From Arthrobacter sp. NicSoilB4 (lineage in GTDB: Bacteria; Actinomycetota; Actinomycetes; Actinomycetales; Micrococcaceae): a stretch of DNA of 64,000 nt. The stretch is taken from contig NZ_AP024653.1 of NCBI RefSeq assembly GCF_019977335.1, positions 124,001 to 188,000 of the forward strand, written 5' to 3'. A model generated the notes under the pieces. That model had not been told where the DNA came from, did not search any database, and saw only the letters and a program-made list of their open reading frames with translations. The position numbers and the translations under genes were made by a program. Each line of letters starts with the position of its first letter. Positions within the stretch are counted from its first letter, which is position 1. This document shows positions 44,038-53,647 of this stretch, in pieces.

Positions 44038-44664
44038 CTAGTTGCCCAGCCGCCCGCCGGAGACCTCCAGGTAGCAGGAGCCGCAGAGCGATTCGTACCA
44101 GACGTCCTGGCCGTCGATCGCGACCTGGTCGCCGTCGAAGACCACCGCGTCGCCTGCCCGGCGGGTGTTGAAGATGGCTTTGCGGCCGCAGCGGCAGATG
44201 GTTTTGAGTTCCTCAAGGGTGTGCGCGATCTCGAGCAGCCGCAGCGATCCCGGGAACGCCCGGGTGCGGAAGTCCGTGCGGATTCCGTAGGCCAGGACGG
44301 GAACGTTGTCCAGGACGGCGATCCGGAAGAGGTCGTCCACCTGGGCGGGTTCGAGGAACTGGGCCTCGTCCACCAGGAGGCATGCCACCGGCTGCGTGTC
44401 CACATGCTCCAGCAGCGCATGGGGGTCGTCTCCTTGGGCCTGGGCGGTGAACAACTCGCGGGCAGAGGCTCCGGCCGGGATCAGGAAGTCCACCGAACGG
44501 GTCATGCCCAGACGGGAGACGACGTCGGCGTCGCCCTTGGTGTCCACGTCCGGCTTGGCCAGCAGGACCCGCTGGCCGCGTTCCTCATAGTTGAAGGCTG
44601 CCTGCAGCAGGCCCGTTGACTTGCCGGAGTTCATCGCGCCGAAGCGGAAGTAGAGCTTGGCCAA
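44038..44664 (-). CDS. tdk: thymidine kinase
   Basis: Type II thymidine kinase (208 aa) for pyrimidine deoxynucleoside salvage. The P-loop is FGAMNSGKSTGLL, the Walker B-like element is LLVDEAQFLEPAQVDDL, the catalytic region is AYGIRTDFRTRAFPGSLRLLEIAHTLEEL, and the zinc-site cysteines are in ICRCGRK and CGSC. The start is TTG at 44664, giving MAKLYFRFGAMNSGKS, with AAAGGA five bases upstream; the longer frame is rejected. It sits between two paralogous hydrolases on the same strand. Confidence 0.94.
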   Translation of the reverse strand: MAKLYFRFGAMNSGKSTGLLQAAFNYEERGQRVLLAKPDVDTKGDADVVSRLGMTRSVDFLIPAGASARELFTAQAQGDDPHALLEHVDTQPVACLLVDEAQFLEPAQVDDLFRIAVLDNVPVLAYGIRTDFRTRAFPGSLRLLEIAHTLEELKTICRCGRKAIFNTRRAGDAVVFDGDQVAIDGQDVWYESLCGSCYLEVSGGRLGN

Positions 44665-44711
44665 GGGTGTCCTTTCGAAGGGGTCGCCCACCGATTGTAA
44701 GGGCGCGCCCC

Positions 44712-45638
44712 TCAGCGGCCCAGCCTGAACCGCCTCCTGCGCGACCGGAGCGGCTGCAGGCTCCCCTCCCCGGCCAGGAGGAACCGGGCAACCGCCCGGG
44801 GCAGCCGGATTCCGGGACGGAGCGGGCTTTCGTGGAGCTGGCCTGGCAGCACGGCGTACTTGATGGAAGGGACGGCGGCGGCGAGTTGCCGGCCCGTTTC
44901 GGTGAAGTAGTCCGGGCTCCACCCGCCGCTCAGCATCAGCGTCGGGGTGGTCACGGCCGCGAAGTCGTCCAGTTCGGCGTCGGCGTCCAGCACCGCCCTT
45001 ATCTCCGCGACGGCGGTGGGCAGCAGTTCGCGCATCTCGGCGCCCATGCTGGTCCGTGCCGAGAGGATGCTGAGCATCCGCAGCGCGCCCAGCGGAAGCT
45101 TGGCGACGGGCCCGCCCACCTCAAGGCCCTGGACCATGTGCGCCCAGGCCTCGTCGAGCTGCCCGGCGGCGACCGAGCGCTCCAGCTCGGGCCGCCAACG
45201 CCGGGTGAGGTTCCCGGAGAGGGACACTGCCGCGTCATAGGTGACCATCCGGCGGATCGGCACCGTCCGTGCCGCCTCCAGGGCCACGAAACCGCCATAG
45301 CTGTGCGCCACGACGTCGTTCGACCCGGTCTCCCGCATTACCGCAGCCAGATCGCCGACCTCCGTGGCCGCCGAGTAGCCGGGCGGCTGCGGGGAGGACC
45401 CGGCCCGCCCGCGACGGTTGTAGCAGTGCACTTGGCGGCCCAGCAGGCGGCTGATGTTCCACGCGAACGGGCGGTACAGCGCGGCGGTGATCGAGGTGCC
45501 GTGCACGACGACGATGCCGGGGCCGGGCGGTGGCCCGGCAACGGGCGCTCCCGCCGGGGCCGTTCCGGCAGGCGGACGGAAGGAGAGCACCTCGAGATGG
45601 CCCTCGCCGTCGTCCGTGCTGATGGTCCGCGTCTCCAC
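44712..45638 (-). CDS. alpha/beta hydrolase (paralogue 2)
   Basis: Alpha/beta hydrolase of about 308 aa. It has a GIVVVHGTSITAALYRPFA segment and the block VHCYNRRGRAGSSPQPPGY; the nucleophile elbow is AHSYGGFVALEAART, and the histidine is probably in VLPGQLHESPLRPG. The start at GTG 45638 (VETRTISTDDGEGH) follows the domain boundary; an upstream open frame runs into the lysS control region. Related to the gene at 43142. Divergent from lysS. It ends 48 bases before the start of tdk on the same strand, so the three genes may form one unit. Confidence 0.82.
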   Translation of the reverse strand: METRTISTDDGEGHLEVLSFRPPAGTAPAGAPVAGPPPGPGIVVVHGTSITAALYRPFAWNISRLLGRQVHCYNRRGRAGSSPQPPGYSAATEVGDLAAVMRETGSNDVVAHSYGGFVALEAARTVPIRRMVTYDAAVSLSGNLTRRWRPELERSVAAGQLDEAWAHMVQGLEVGGPVAKLPLGALRMLSILSARTSMGAEMRELLPTAVAEIRAVLDADAELDDFAAVTTPTLMLSGGWSPDYFTETGRQLAAAVPSIKYAVLPGQLHESPLRPGIRLPRAVARFLLAGEGSLQPLRSRRRRFRLGR

Positions 45639-45713
45639 AGCCCTGAGTCTATTCCGCGGGGCCTGTTCCGCGGGGCCTTTGCCGGGCGGAATCTGCCCCG
45701 GCGGAATCCCCGG

Positions 45714-45719
45714 TAAACT
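45714..45719 (+). promoter_or_regulatory. lysS -10 hexamer (leaderless start)
   Basis: TAAACT ends eight bases before the lysS GTG at 45728, with no ribosome binding site between them, suggesting a leaderless or near-leaderless message. Confidence 0.45.
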
Positions 45720-45727
45720 TGGGGATT

Positions 45728-47260
45728 GTGACTTCCCAAAACACCTCCGCCCCGAACACCGCCGCCGATTCCCACGACGCCAGCGAACAGACGCGCATCC
45801 GCATGGAGAAGCGCGCCAAGCTGATCGAGCGCGGTATCGAGGCGTATCCGGTAGGTGTGGAACGCACGCATTCACTGAATGACGTCCGTGAAAAGTACGC
45901 GCACCTCCAGGCTGACGAAACCACCGGCGACGTCGTCGGGGTGACCGGCCGCATCGTCTTCATCCGCAACACCGGCAAGCTCTGCTTCGCCACGCTCCAG
46001 GAGGGCGGGGTTGACGGCAAGGCTGTCCGGCTGCAGGTCATGCTGAGCCTGGCCAACATCGGCGAGGACGCGCTCGCCGACTGGAAGGCCCTTGTGGACC
46101 TGGGCGACCACGTCTTCATCAAGGGCGAGGTCATCTCCTCGCGGCGCGGCGAGCTCTCCGTCATGGCCGGGTCCTGGTCCATGGCGTCCAAGGCCCTGCG
46201 CCCGCTGCCCGTGCTGCACGCGGAGCTCAACGAGGAAACGCGCGTCCGGCAGCGCTACGTGGACCTGATCGTCCGTGATGAGGCCCGCGAAATGGTTTAC
46301 ACCCGGGCAGCGATTACGCGCTCCATCCGCGAGACCCTGCACCGCCAGGGCTACGTCGAGGTGGAGACCCCGATGCTGCAGCTGGTCCACGGCGGCGCCA
46401 CTGCCCGCCCCTTCGAGACGCACATGAACGCCTTCGACCAGAAAATGACGCTGCGGATCGCTACCGAGCTGTACCTCAAGCGCACCGTGGTCGGCGGAAT
46501 CGACCGCGTCTACGACATGGGCCGCGTCTTCCGCAACGAGGGCGTGGACTCCACCCACAGCCCCGAATTCACCACCCTGGAGAGCTACGAGGCCTGGGCC
46601 GACCAGTTCGTTATGGCGGACCGGATCAAGGAACTCATTCTCGACGCCGCCGACGCCGCCGGCGTGGGCCGCGTCCTGCAGACCGAAGCCGGAGAGATCA
46701 ACCTCGACGGCGACTGGGCGTGGATGGCTGTCTACCCGGGGCTGTCCGACTTCGTGGGCCAGGAAATCACTCCTGCGACCCCCGCCGCCGAGCTTCTGGC
46801 GCTGGCCGCCAAGCATGAGGTGAAGGTGGACGCCAACTGGGACGCCGAGAAACTCGTAGTGGAACTCTTCGGCGAGCTCGTTGAACCGACGCTGCTGAAC
46901 CCGACCTTCGTCTACGATTACCCGCCGTCCGCGCAGCCGCTGGCCCGCCAGCACCGCGAGGATGACCGGCTGATCGAAGCGTGGGACCTCATCATTGGCG
47001 GCATGGAGCGCGGCACCGCGTTCTCCGAGCTGATTGACCCGGTGATCCAGCGCGAACGGCTCACAGAGCAGTCCCGCCGTTCCGCCGCCGGCGATGTCGA
47101 GGCGATGCAGCTGGACGACGACTTCCTCCGCGCATTGGAGTACGGAGCCCCGCCGATGGGCGGAATCGGCCTGGGCATCGACCGGCTGGTCATGCTCTTC
47201 ACCGGCGCCGGTATCCGCGAGACGATTCTGTTCCCGCTGCTGAAGCCCGAAGGGCACTGA
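45728..47260 (+). CDS. lysS: lysyl-tRNA synthetase, class II
   Basis: Charges tRNA-Lys (510 aa). It has the N-terminal anticodon-binding OB domain (about residues 65-170, VVGVTGRIVFIRNTGKLCFATLQ). The class II core has motif 1 around EVETPMLQLVHGGATARPF, motif 2 in GRVFRNEGVDSTHSPEFTTLESY, and motif 3 in MGGIGLGIDRLVMLFTG. The GTG at 45728 gives MTSQNTSAPNTAAD, and a TTG three codons earlier is the alternative. Followed after two bases by a small membrane protein gene that is probably co-transcribed. Confidence 0.96.
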   Translation: MTSQNTSAPNTAADSHDASEQTRIRMEKRAKLIERGIEAYPVGVERTHSLNDVREKYAHLQADETTGDVVGVTGRIVFIRNTGKLCFATLQEGGVDGKAVRLQVMLSLANIGEDALADWKALVDLGDHVFIKGEVISSRRGELSVMAGSWSMASKALRPLPVLHAELNEETRVRQRYVDLIVRDEAREMVYTRAAITRSIRETLHRQGYVEVETPMLQLVHGGATARPFETHMNAFDQKMTLRIATELYLKRTVVGGIDRVYDMGRVFRNEGVDSTHSPEFTTLESYEAWADQFVMADRIKELILDAADAAGVGRVLQTEAGEINLDGDWAWMAVYPGLSDFVGQEITPATPAAELLALAAKHEVKVDANWDAEKLVVELFGELVEPTLLNPTFVYDYPPSAQPLARQHREDDRLIEAWDLIIGGMERGTAFSELIDPVIQRERLTEQSRRSAAGDVEAMQLDDDFLRALEYGAPPMGGIGLGIDRLVMLFTGAGIRETILFPLLKPEGH

Positions 47261-47262
47261 CC

Positions 47263-47451
47263 ATGGAGTACGTCGCCGTATTGCTTCCCTCCGTGGTGGT
47301 CGGGCTGATCTTCTGGTTCGCCATGAAATCGATTTTCAATGCCGACAAATCGGAGCGCCAGGCCGAAGCCCGTGCCCAGGCGGAGGCCGATGGAAATGTC
47401 TCCGGGGCGGATACCCTCCGCAACGACGGCCATTCCAACGGCAAGAACTAA
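47263..47451 (+). CDS. small single-helix membrane protein
   Basis: 62-aa protein with one hydrophobic helix at the N terminus (YVAVLLPSVVVGLIFWFAM) and a hydrophilic, charged C-terminal tail (NADKSERQAEARAQAEAD). Its ATG lies two bases after the lysS stop, so it is translated from the lysS message. Similar small proteins follow lysS in related genomes, to my recollection; function unknown. Confidence 0.75.
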   Translation: MEYVAVLLPSVVVGLIFWFAMKSIFNADKSERQAEARAQAEADGNVSGADTLRNDGHSNGKN

Positions 47452-47499
47452 TAGCAGACTATTCCGCCTTGGGTTTTCCTTTGGAAACTCTTTTTCGCT

Positions 47500-47529
47500 T
47501 TGACTCGTTGCCATTAAGCAGAGGATACT
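47500..47529 (+). promoter_or_regulatory. lsr2 promoter in an A/T-rich island
   Basis: TTGACT (47500-47505) and GATACT (47524-47529) are 18 bases apart, close to the housekeeping consensus. They lie in the most A/T-rich stretch of the window (about 47452-47588), the type of DNA that Lsr2 itself binds. Confidence 0.6.
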
Positions 47530-47588
47530 TTCAACCAGATACATCCTGCTTTTCCTAAATACTCATCCATTTGGAAAGAGAGTCTTTA

Positions 47589-47915
47589 ATGGCACAGAAA
47601 GTAAAAATCATCCTTGTCGATGATCTGGATGGGGGATCCGCGGACGAGACTGTCCGGTTCGGCCTTGACGGCGTCAGTTACGAAATCGACCTGTCGGCCG
47701 ACAATGCTGCAGAACTCCGTTCGGCAGTCGAGAAGTTTGTAGGCCACGCACGCAAGACCTCAAGCGGCCGCGCAACACGCACCAAGATTGCATCCGGCCG
47801 GAATCAGGACTCCGCCCAGATCCGTCAGTGGGCGCGCGATAACGGCTATGCGGTAAACAGCCGCGGCCGTATCCAGGCTGAAATTCAGGAAGCGTACCAA
47901 AAGGCGAATTCCTAA
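47589..47915 (+). CDS. lsr2: Lsr2 nucleoid-associated protein
   Basis: H-NS-like xenogeneic silencer of actinobacteria (108 aa). The N-terminal dimerisation part is MAQKVKIILVDDLDGGSADETVRFGLDGVSYEIDLS. The C-terminal DNA-binding domain contains IRQWARDNGYAVNSRGRIQAEIQEAY with the AT-hook-like RGR. The ATG at 47589 has GGAAAGAGAG upstream. Followed by a perfect terminator. The A/T-rich promoter suggests self-regulation. Confidence 0.96.
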   Translation: MAQKVKIILVDDLDGGSADETVRFGLDGVSYEIDLSADNAAELRSAVEKFVGHARKTSSGRATRTKIASGRNQDSAQIRQWARDNGYAVNSRGRIQAEIQEAYQKANS

Positions 47916-47967
47916 CAGTCGAGCCGGGAACCCTGCGTCGACGACGCAGCGTCAGGCCGCAATACCA

Positions 47968-48005
47968 ATGACAATGCCCCCGCCCTAAGGCGGGGGCATT
48001 GTCAT
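47968..48005 (+). terminator. lsr2 terminator hairpin
   Basis: ATGACAATGCCCCCGCC and its exact complement form a 17-bp stem around CTAA, 53 bases after the lsr2 stop. Confidence 0.85.
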
Positions 48006-48112
48006 GTGTGCCCGCAGTGGCCGGAGGCGTCGCCGGCCGCTCCACCCGCCGGCGGCGCAGAACCGCCCGCCAAGGCCGTCGCAAGGCCGTCGCACGGCCA
48101 TGGCCGGCCTGG

Positions 48113-48166
48113 GTTCGCGGCCCCATGTGACGCCGCTCCGGCGTCCGGGTTTCCCCTGTGGCGAAC
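48113..48166. promoter_or_regulatory. possible ClgR half-sites upstream of clpC
   Basis: GTTCGC (48113-48118) and GCGAAC (48161-48166) face each other about 65-118 bases before clpC. ClgR, the activator of clp genes in actinobacteria, recognises GTTCGC-type half-sites, but the expected partner half at the right spacing is not seen. The rest of this 315-base gap holds the lsr2 terminator and the clpC promoter region. Confidence 0.25.
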
Positions 48167-48230
48167 AAGCCCCAAATCTTGAACCCGGCCACGTAGCATC
48201 AAAGTACGTCGTAGCTAGGAGTGTGGCGAA

Positions 48231-50723
48231 ATGTTTGAGCGATTTACGGACCGTGCCCGTCGCGTAGTTGTGCTTGCCCAAGAAGAGGCACGCATGCTGA
48301 ACCACAATTACATTGGTACCGAACACATCCTCTTGGGTCTGATCCATGAAGGTGAAGGTGTTGCTGCCAAAGCCCTCGAGTCCTTGAGCATTTCGCTCGA
48401 CGGCGTCCGCGAGCAGGTACAGGAGATCATCGGGCAGGGCCAGCAGGCCCCGTCCGGACACATCCCCTTCACCCCGCGCGCCAAGAAGGTCCTGGAACTC
48501 TCGCTCCGCGAGGCCCTGCAGCTGGGACACAACTACATCGGCACCGAGCACATCCTGCTCGGCCTCATCCGCGAGGGCGAAGGCGTCGCCGCCCAAGTGC
48601 TGGTCAAGCTCGGTGCGGACCTCAACCGCGTCCGCCAGCAGGTCATCCAGCTGCTCTCGGGCTACCAGGGCAAGGAAACCACCGGTGCCGGCGTCGGCCC
48701 AGGGCAGGCCGAAGGCACTCCCGCCGGTTCCGTCGTCCTGGACCAGTTCGGCCGCAACCTGACCCAGGCTGCGCGCGAGAACAAGCTGGACCCGGTCATC
48801 GGGCGCGAATCGGAAATGGAACGCGTTATGCAGGTCCTTTCCCGCCGCACGAAGAACAACCCCGTGCTGATCGGTGAGCCCGGCGTCGGCAAGACCGCCG
48901 TCGTCGAAGGCCTTGCCCAGGCGATTGTCCGCGGCGACGTTCCGGAGACCATCAAGGACAAGCAGCTTTACACGCTGGACCTCGGGTCCCTCGTAGCCGG
49001 CTCCCGCTACCGCGGTGACTTCGAAGAGCGCCTCAAGAAGGTCCTCAAGGAAATCCGCACCCGCGGCGACATCATCCTGTTCATCGATGAGATCCACACC
49101 CTGGTGGGTGCCGGTGCAGCTGAAGGCGCCATTGATGCGGCCTCGATCCTGAAGCCCATGCTGGCCCGCGGCGAGCTCCAGACCATTGGTGCCACCACGC
49201 TGGACGAGTACCGCAAGCACATTGAGAAGGATGCCGCGCTGGAACGCCGTTTCCAGCCGATCCAGGTCAAGGAACCCTCCGTCGCTCACGCGATCGAGAT
49301 CCTCAAGGGCCTCCGCGACCGGTACGAGGCGCACCACCGCGTCACCATCACCGACGGCGCCCTCGCCTCGGCCGCGAGCCTCTCCGAGCGCTACATCTCG
49401 GACCGCTTCCTGCCGGACAAGGCGATCGACCTGATCGATGAGGCCGGCGCCCGCCTGCGCATCCGCCGGATGACAGCCCCGCCGGAGCTCAAGGTCATGG
49501 ACGAGAAGATCGCCGCCATGAAGCTGGAGAAGGAATCCGCGATTGACGCGCAGGACTTCGAAGGCGCCGCCTCGCTGCGCGACAAGGAGCAGAAGCTCAT
49601 TGCCGAACGTGCCGAGAAGGAACGCCAGTGGAAGACCGGCGGCATGGACGACATCTCCGAGGTGGATGAGGACCTCATCGCCGAAGTGCTGGCGAACTCG
49701 ACCGGCATCCCGGTCTTCAAGCTGACCGAGGAAGAGTCCTCGCGACTGCTGAAGATGGAAGACGAGCTGCACAAGCGCGTCGTCGGCCAGAACGAGGCCA
49801 TCAGGTCCCTGTCCCAGGCCATCCGCCGCACCCGTGCAGGCCTGAAGGACCCGAAGCGTCCGGGCGGTTCGTTCATCTTCGCCGGCCCCACCGGCGTCGG
49901 CAAGACCGAGCTCGCCAAGGCCCTGGCCGAATTCCTGTTCGGCGAGGAAGACGCCCTGATCACCCTGGACATGTCCGAGTACTCGGAGAAGCACACGGTG
50001 TCGCGTCTCTTCGGTGCCCCTCCGGGCTACGTGGGCTATGAGGAAGGCGGACAGCTGACCGAGAAGGTCCGCCGTCGTCCGTTCTCCGTGGTCCTGTTCG
50101 ACGAGGTGGAGAAGGCGCACGCCGACCTCTTCAACTCGCTGCTGCAGATCCTGGAAGACGGCCGCCTGACCGACTCCCAGGGCCGCGTGGTGGACTTCAA
50201 GAACACCGTGATCATCATGACCACCAACCTCGGCACCCGGGACATTTCCAAGAGCGTTGCCACCGGCTTCCAGTCGGGCACGGACACGCAGACCGGCTAC
50301 AACCGGATGCGGGCCCGTGTCACGGAGGAGCTCAAGCAGCACTTCCGCCCCGAGTTCCTGAACCGTGTTGACGACGTTGTGGTCTTCCCGCAGCTGACAC
50401 AGGACGAGATCATCGAGATCGTGGACATGTTCGTCGGCCGGCTGGAGAAGCGGCTCAAGGACAAGGACATGGGCATCGAGCTCACGCCCGCAGCCAAGAT
50501 CCTGCTGGCAACCCGCGGTTACGATCCTGCAATGGGTGCCCGGCCGCTGCGCCGGACCATCCAGCGCGAGATCGAGGACCAGCTCTCCGAGAAGATCCTG
50601 TTCGGCGAAATCCACGCCGGCGACATCGTTGTAGTGGATGTGGACGGCGAAGGCGACGACGCCAAGTTCACGTTCGCGGGCAACGCCAAGCCGCGCATCC
50701 CGGAGATCGCTCCGAGCGTCTAG
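48231..50723 (+). CDS. clpC: ATP-dependent Clp protease ATPase subunit ClpC
   Basis: Hsp100 unfoldase partner of ClpP (830 aa). Two Clp-N repeats come first (residues 1-145, [21 protein letters not shown] and [33 protein letters not shown]). AAA-1 follows with Walker A GEPGVGKT from 215, then a UVR middle domain (about 425-460), AAA-2 with GPTGVGKT from 552, and a C-terminal domain. The IGF/LGF-type ClpP loop is in the AAA-2 region. The ATG at 48231 follows TAGGAGTGTGGCGAA. Transcribed alone and closed by a terminator. Confidence 0.97.
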   Translation: MFERFTDRARRVVVLAQEEARMLNHNYIGTEHILLGLIHEGEGVAAKALESLSISLDGVREQVQEIIGQGQQAPSGHIPFTPRAKKVLELSLREALQLGHNYIGTEHILLGLIREGEGVAAQVLVKLGADLNRVRQQVIQLLSGYQGKETTGAGVGPGQAEGTPAGSVVLDQFGRNLTQAARENKLDPVIGRESEMERVMQVLSRRTKNNPVLIGEPGVGKTAVVEGLAQAIVRGDVPETIKDKQLYTLDLGSLVAGSRYRGDFEERLKKVLKEIRTRGDIILFIDEIHTLVGAGAAEGAIDAASILKPMLARGELQTIGATTLDEYRKHIEKDAALERRFQPIQVKEPSVAHAIEILKGLRDRYEAHHRVTITDGALASAASLSERYISDRFLPDKAIDLIDEAGARLRIRRMTAPPELKVMDEKIAAMKLEKESAIDAQDFEGAASLRDKEQKLIAERAEKERQWKTGGMDDISEVDEDLIAEVLANSTGIPVFKLTEEESSRLLKMEDELHKRVVGQNEAIRSLSQAIRRTRAGLKDPKRPGGSFIFAGPTGVGKTELAKALAEFLFGEEDALITLDMSEYSEKHTVSRLFGAPPGYVGYEEGGQLTEKVRRRPFSVVLFDEVEKAHADLFNSLLQILEDGRLTDSQGRVVDFKNTVIIMTTNLGTRDISKSVATGFQSGTDTQTGYNRMRARVTEELKQHFRPEFLNRVDDVVVFPQLTQDEIIEIVDMFVGRLEKRLKDKDMGIELTPAAKILLATRGYDPAMGARPLRRTIQREIEDQLSEKILFGEIHAGDIVVVDVDGEGDDAKFTFAGNAKPRIPEIAPSV

Positions 50724-50738
50724 GCGCCAACTCAGAGG

Positions 50739-50772
50739 CCCCGTCATTCCCGCCAGGGAGTGGCGGGGTCTT
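50739..50772 (+). terminator. clpC terminator hairpin
   Basis: CCCCGTCATTCCC pairs with GGGAGTGGCGGGG (13 bp including two G-U pairs, loop GCCA), followed by TCTTT, 15 bases after the clpC stop. Confidence 0.75.
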
Positions 50773-50899
50773 TGCGTTTCCGCTGCCCAGGCGCCCGGGC
50801 CGCGGGTGCGCCAGGCGGGGCCACGCCGAGTCTGAAAGTACCGTTTCACTCTTAGTGAACTTGGTGTGATCCAGCGCACAGGGGGTGTTGAATCGGTGC

Positions 50900-53023
50900 A
50901 TGGCTTCCAACGATTCAGAGACCCTGAGCGAAAAACCCGAGACACCGTTCCACGACCTGGACCACTACCTCGCCATCCCGAAGGTAAGCGGCCTGGCGCT
51001 GAGCCCGGACGGCAGGAGGCTGGTCACCACCGTGGCCACCCTCAACGCCAAGGGCACCGAATACGGCACCGCGCTCTGGGAACTCGACCCGGAAGGGCAG
51101 AAGCACGCCCGCCGGATCACCCGCAGCGCCAAGGGGGAGGCGGGGGCAGTATTCGCCGCCAGCGGTGACCTGTACTTCAGTTCCGCCCGCCCCGACCCGG
51201 AAACCCCCGAGGCCGATCCCGTGAACGCCCTCTGGATGCTGCCCGCGGACGGTGGCGAGGCCCGCGTCGTGCTCACAAGGGCCGGAGGAGTCAGCGGACT
51301 CCTGGCCGCGAAAGACACCGGCGCCCTCTTCGTCAACGCCTCCGTGCTGGCGGGCTCCACGGACGAGGACAACGACGAGGAACGCCGCAAGGCCCGCAAG
51401 GACAACAAGGTCGCCGCCATCCTGCACAGCGGCTATCCCGTCCGCTACTGGGACGCCGACCTGGGGCCCGCCCAGCCGAGGCTTTTCGCCGTCGAGCCGG
51501 GCGAGGAACAGGAACCGGGCAAACCGGCAACGGTTGACGCCGCGGCGCCGCTCAAACTCCGCAACCTGACGCCCGACGCCGGGAGCGGGCTCCGTGACGC
51601 AGATGCTGTCGTCAGCCCGGACGGAAAGACCATCTACAGCAGCTTCGACAAGCCGCTGGCCCGCGCGGATTCACGGTCAATGCTGGTCGCGATCGACGTC
51701 GCCACCGGCACCCGCAAGGTGCTGCTGGATACCGAGGGAATGAGCTATTTCCCTGGGCCGGTCAGCCCCGACAACCGGACGCTCGTTGTGCTCAGTGAGA
51801 CCGACACAACGCCGGAGGCGGCCCCGCAGGTCAAGCTGCACCTGCTCGACGTGAGCGGCGGTGCGCCCGCGGCCGAAACCGCCCTGACGCCGCTCGCGCA
51901 CGACTGGGACCGCTGGGCGCGCCCCGCCGCGTGGCTGCGGGACGGATCGGCCGTGCTCGCCACCGCGGACGAAGACGGGGCCTCTCCGGTCTTCCGCATC
52001 AGCGTGACCGGCGACGGTGGAGCCGGCCAGGTGGCCCGCCTGACCGCCGACGCCGCCGCGTATACCGACGTCGTGGTCGCCCCCGACGGGCGCACCGCCT
52101 ATGCGCTGCGCAGCTCCTACGAATTCCCGGCGGAAGCGGTGCGGATCGACCTGGCCAGCGGCGACGTCGTCCGCCTGCCCGCCCCCGCAGAGCGCCCGCA
52201 CTACAAAGGCTCCCTGGAACGCATCGAGACGACGGCGGCAGACGGGACCCGCGTCCCGGCGTACCTGGCGCTCCCCGAAGGCGCCACGGCCGGAAACCCG
52301 GCACCCCTGCTGCTCTGGATCCACGGCGGCCCGCTGGGCTCCTGGAACGCCTGGACCTGGCGCTGGAATCCCTGGCTGCTGGTCGCCCGGGGCTACGCCG
52401 TGCTGCTGCCGGACCCGGCACTCTCGACCGGCTACGGCCAGCACCACATCCAGCGCGGCTGGGGTGAATGGGGCAAGGCCCCGTTCACCGACCTGATGGC
52501 CATCACCGACGCCGTTGTGCAGCGGCCGGACATTGATGAGACCCGCACGGCTGCCATGGGCGGTTCTTTCGGCGGCTACATGGCCAACTGGGTGGCCGGC
52601 CACACGGACCGGTTCAAGGCAATCGTTACCCACGCCAGCCTCTGGGCGCTGGACCAGTTCGGCCCCACCACTGACGCCGCGCAATACTGGCTCCGGGAGA
52701 TGACGGCCGAGATGGCGCTGGAGAACTCCCCGCACCTGCACGTGGAGAACATCAGCACCCCGATGCTCGTCATCCACGGCGACAAGGACTACCGCGTCCC
52801 GATCGGCGAGGGCCTGCGACTCTGGTACGAACTCCTCTCCAAGTCCCAGCTGGCGGCCGACGAAAACGGCGCGACCGAGCACCGCTTCCTCTATTTCCCG
52901 GACGAAAACCACTGGATCCTGCAGCCGCAGCACGCCAAGGTCTGGTACGGCGTCGTCGAGCACTTCCTCGCCAGGAACCTGCTCGACAAGGATCTGCCAG
53001 TGCCTGCTGAGCTCGGTCTCTAG
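50900..53023 (+). CDS. S9 family prolyl oligopeptidase-type peptidase
   Basis: Cytoplasmic serine peptidase (about 707 aa) of family S9, acylaminoacyl-peptidase/dipeptidyl-peptidase type. The N-terminal two thirds are a beta-propeller with repeats such as LALSPDGRRLVT, AVVSPDGKTIYSS and DVVVAPDGRTAYALRS. The C-terminal alpha/beta-hydrolase domain has S556 in GGSFGGYMANW, D630 in HGDKDYRVP, and H671 in PDENHWI. The oxyanion region is LLLWIHGGPLGSWN. An ATG at 50900 and a GTG at 50885 are both possible starts. No signal peptide is visible. It probably takes oligopeptides. Confidence 0.92.
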   Translation: MASNDSETLSEKPETPFHDLDHYLAIPKVSGLALSPDGRRLVTTVATLNAKGTEYGTALWELDPEGQKHARRITRSAKGEAGAVFAASGDLYFSSARPDPETPEADPVNALWMLPADGGEARVVLTRAGGVSGLLAAKDTGALFVNASVLAGSTDEDNDEERRKARKDNKVAAILHSGYPVRYWDADLGPAQPRLFAVEPGEEQEPGKPATVDAAAPLKLRNLTPDAGSGLRDADAVVSPDGKTIYSSFDKPLARADSRSMLVAIDVATGTRKVLLDTEGMSYFPGPVSPDNRTLVVLSETDTTPEAAPQVKLHLLDVSGGAPAAETALTPLAHDWDRWARPAAWLRDGSAVLATADEDGASPVFRISVTGDGGAGQVARLTADAAAYTDVVVAPDGRTAYALRSSYEFPAEAVRIDLASGDVVRLPAPAERPHYKGSLERIETTAADGTRVPAYLALPEGATAGNPAPLLLWIHGGPLGSWNAWTWRWNPWLLVARGYAVLLPDPALSTGYGQHHIQRGWGEWGKAPFTDLMAITDAVVQRPDIDETRTAAMGGSFGGYMANWVAGHTDRFKAIVTHASLWALDQFGPTTDAAQYWLREMTAEMALENSPHLHVENISTPMLVIHGDKDYRVPIGEGLRLWYELLSKSQLAADENGATEHRFLYFPDENHWILQPQHAKVWYGVVEHFLARNLLDKDLPVPAELGL

Positions 53024-53078
53024 GCCGGGCCACTCCCAGCCAGTTGGGTTCAGGCAGGGACGCGACAGCGTCCCCCAG

Positions 53079-53084
53079 TAGGAT
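53079..53084 (+). promoter_or_regulatory. GNAT gene -10 hexamer (leaderless start)
   Basis: TAGGAT ends exactly six bases before the GTG at 53091. There is no good ribosome site in between, so a leaderless message is expected. Confidence 0.5.
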
Positions 53085-53090
53085 TGGGCT

Positions 53091-53600
53091 GTGACTGAGC
53101 CAATCCGCATCCGCCTTGCCCGCACCAGCGATGTCGGGGCGATCAAGACGCTTGTGGCCCCGCTTGCCGATCAGCGGATCCTGATGGCCAAGGAAACCGT
53201 GGCCTACTACGAAAGCCTGCAGGAGTTCCGGATCGCCGAGTCCCCAGACGGCGAAGTGATCGGCTGCGGGGCGCTGCACGTGATGTGGGAGGACCTCGCC
53301 GAGGTGCGCACGCTCGCAGCATCGGATGCCTGGCGGGGAAAGGGCGTGGGCCACCTGCTCGTGGAACGCCTGCTGGAGGACGCCCGGGCTCTCGGCGTTT
53401 CCCGCGTGTTCTGCCTGACCTTCGAGGTGGATTTTTTCAAGAAGCACGGCTTCGAAGTGATGGCCGACCAGAGCGCCGTCGATCCCGTGGTGTACTCCGA
53501 ACTCCTGCGCTCCCACGATGAGGGTGTCGCCGAATTCCTGGACCTGGCCCGGGTGAAGCCCAATACCCTCGGCAACACCAGAATGATCAAGGTGTTGTAG
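53091..53600 (+). CDS. amino-acid N-acetyltransferase (ArgA-type GNAT)
   Basis: GNAT acetyltransferase of 169 aa resembling the short actinobacterial N-acetylglutamate synthases, which start arginine synthesis. It has IRIRLARTSDVGAIKTLVAPLADQRILM at the N terminus and CGALHVMWEDLAEVRTLAA. The acetyl-CoA loop is WRGKGVGHLLVERLLEDARALG, and the end is FCLTFEVDFFKKHGFEV. The GTG at 53091 seems leaderless. No arg genes are adjacent. If it is not N-acetylglutamate synthase, it would be another amino-acid acetyltransferase. Confidence 0.85.
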   Translation: MTEPIRIRLARTSDVGAIKTLVAPLADQRILMAKETVAYYESLQEFRIAESPDGEVIGCGALHVMWEDLAEVRTLAASDAWRGKGVGHLLVERLLEDARALGVSRVFCLTFEVDFFKKHGFEVMADQSAVDPVVYSELLRSHDEGVAEFLDLARVKPNTLGNTRMIKVL

Positions 53601-53647
53601 CCCGCCGCTGAGCACCGCAATGGAACGCCGGGAACGTTGCTGCCGGC

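Noticed and set aside
47985..50945. 986-codon open frame antisense to clpC
   Set aside because: Shadow of clpC caused by high GC3; the translated product has no family features.
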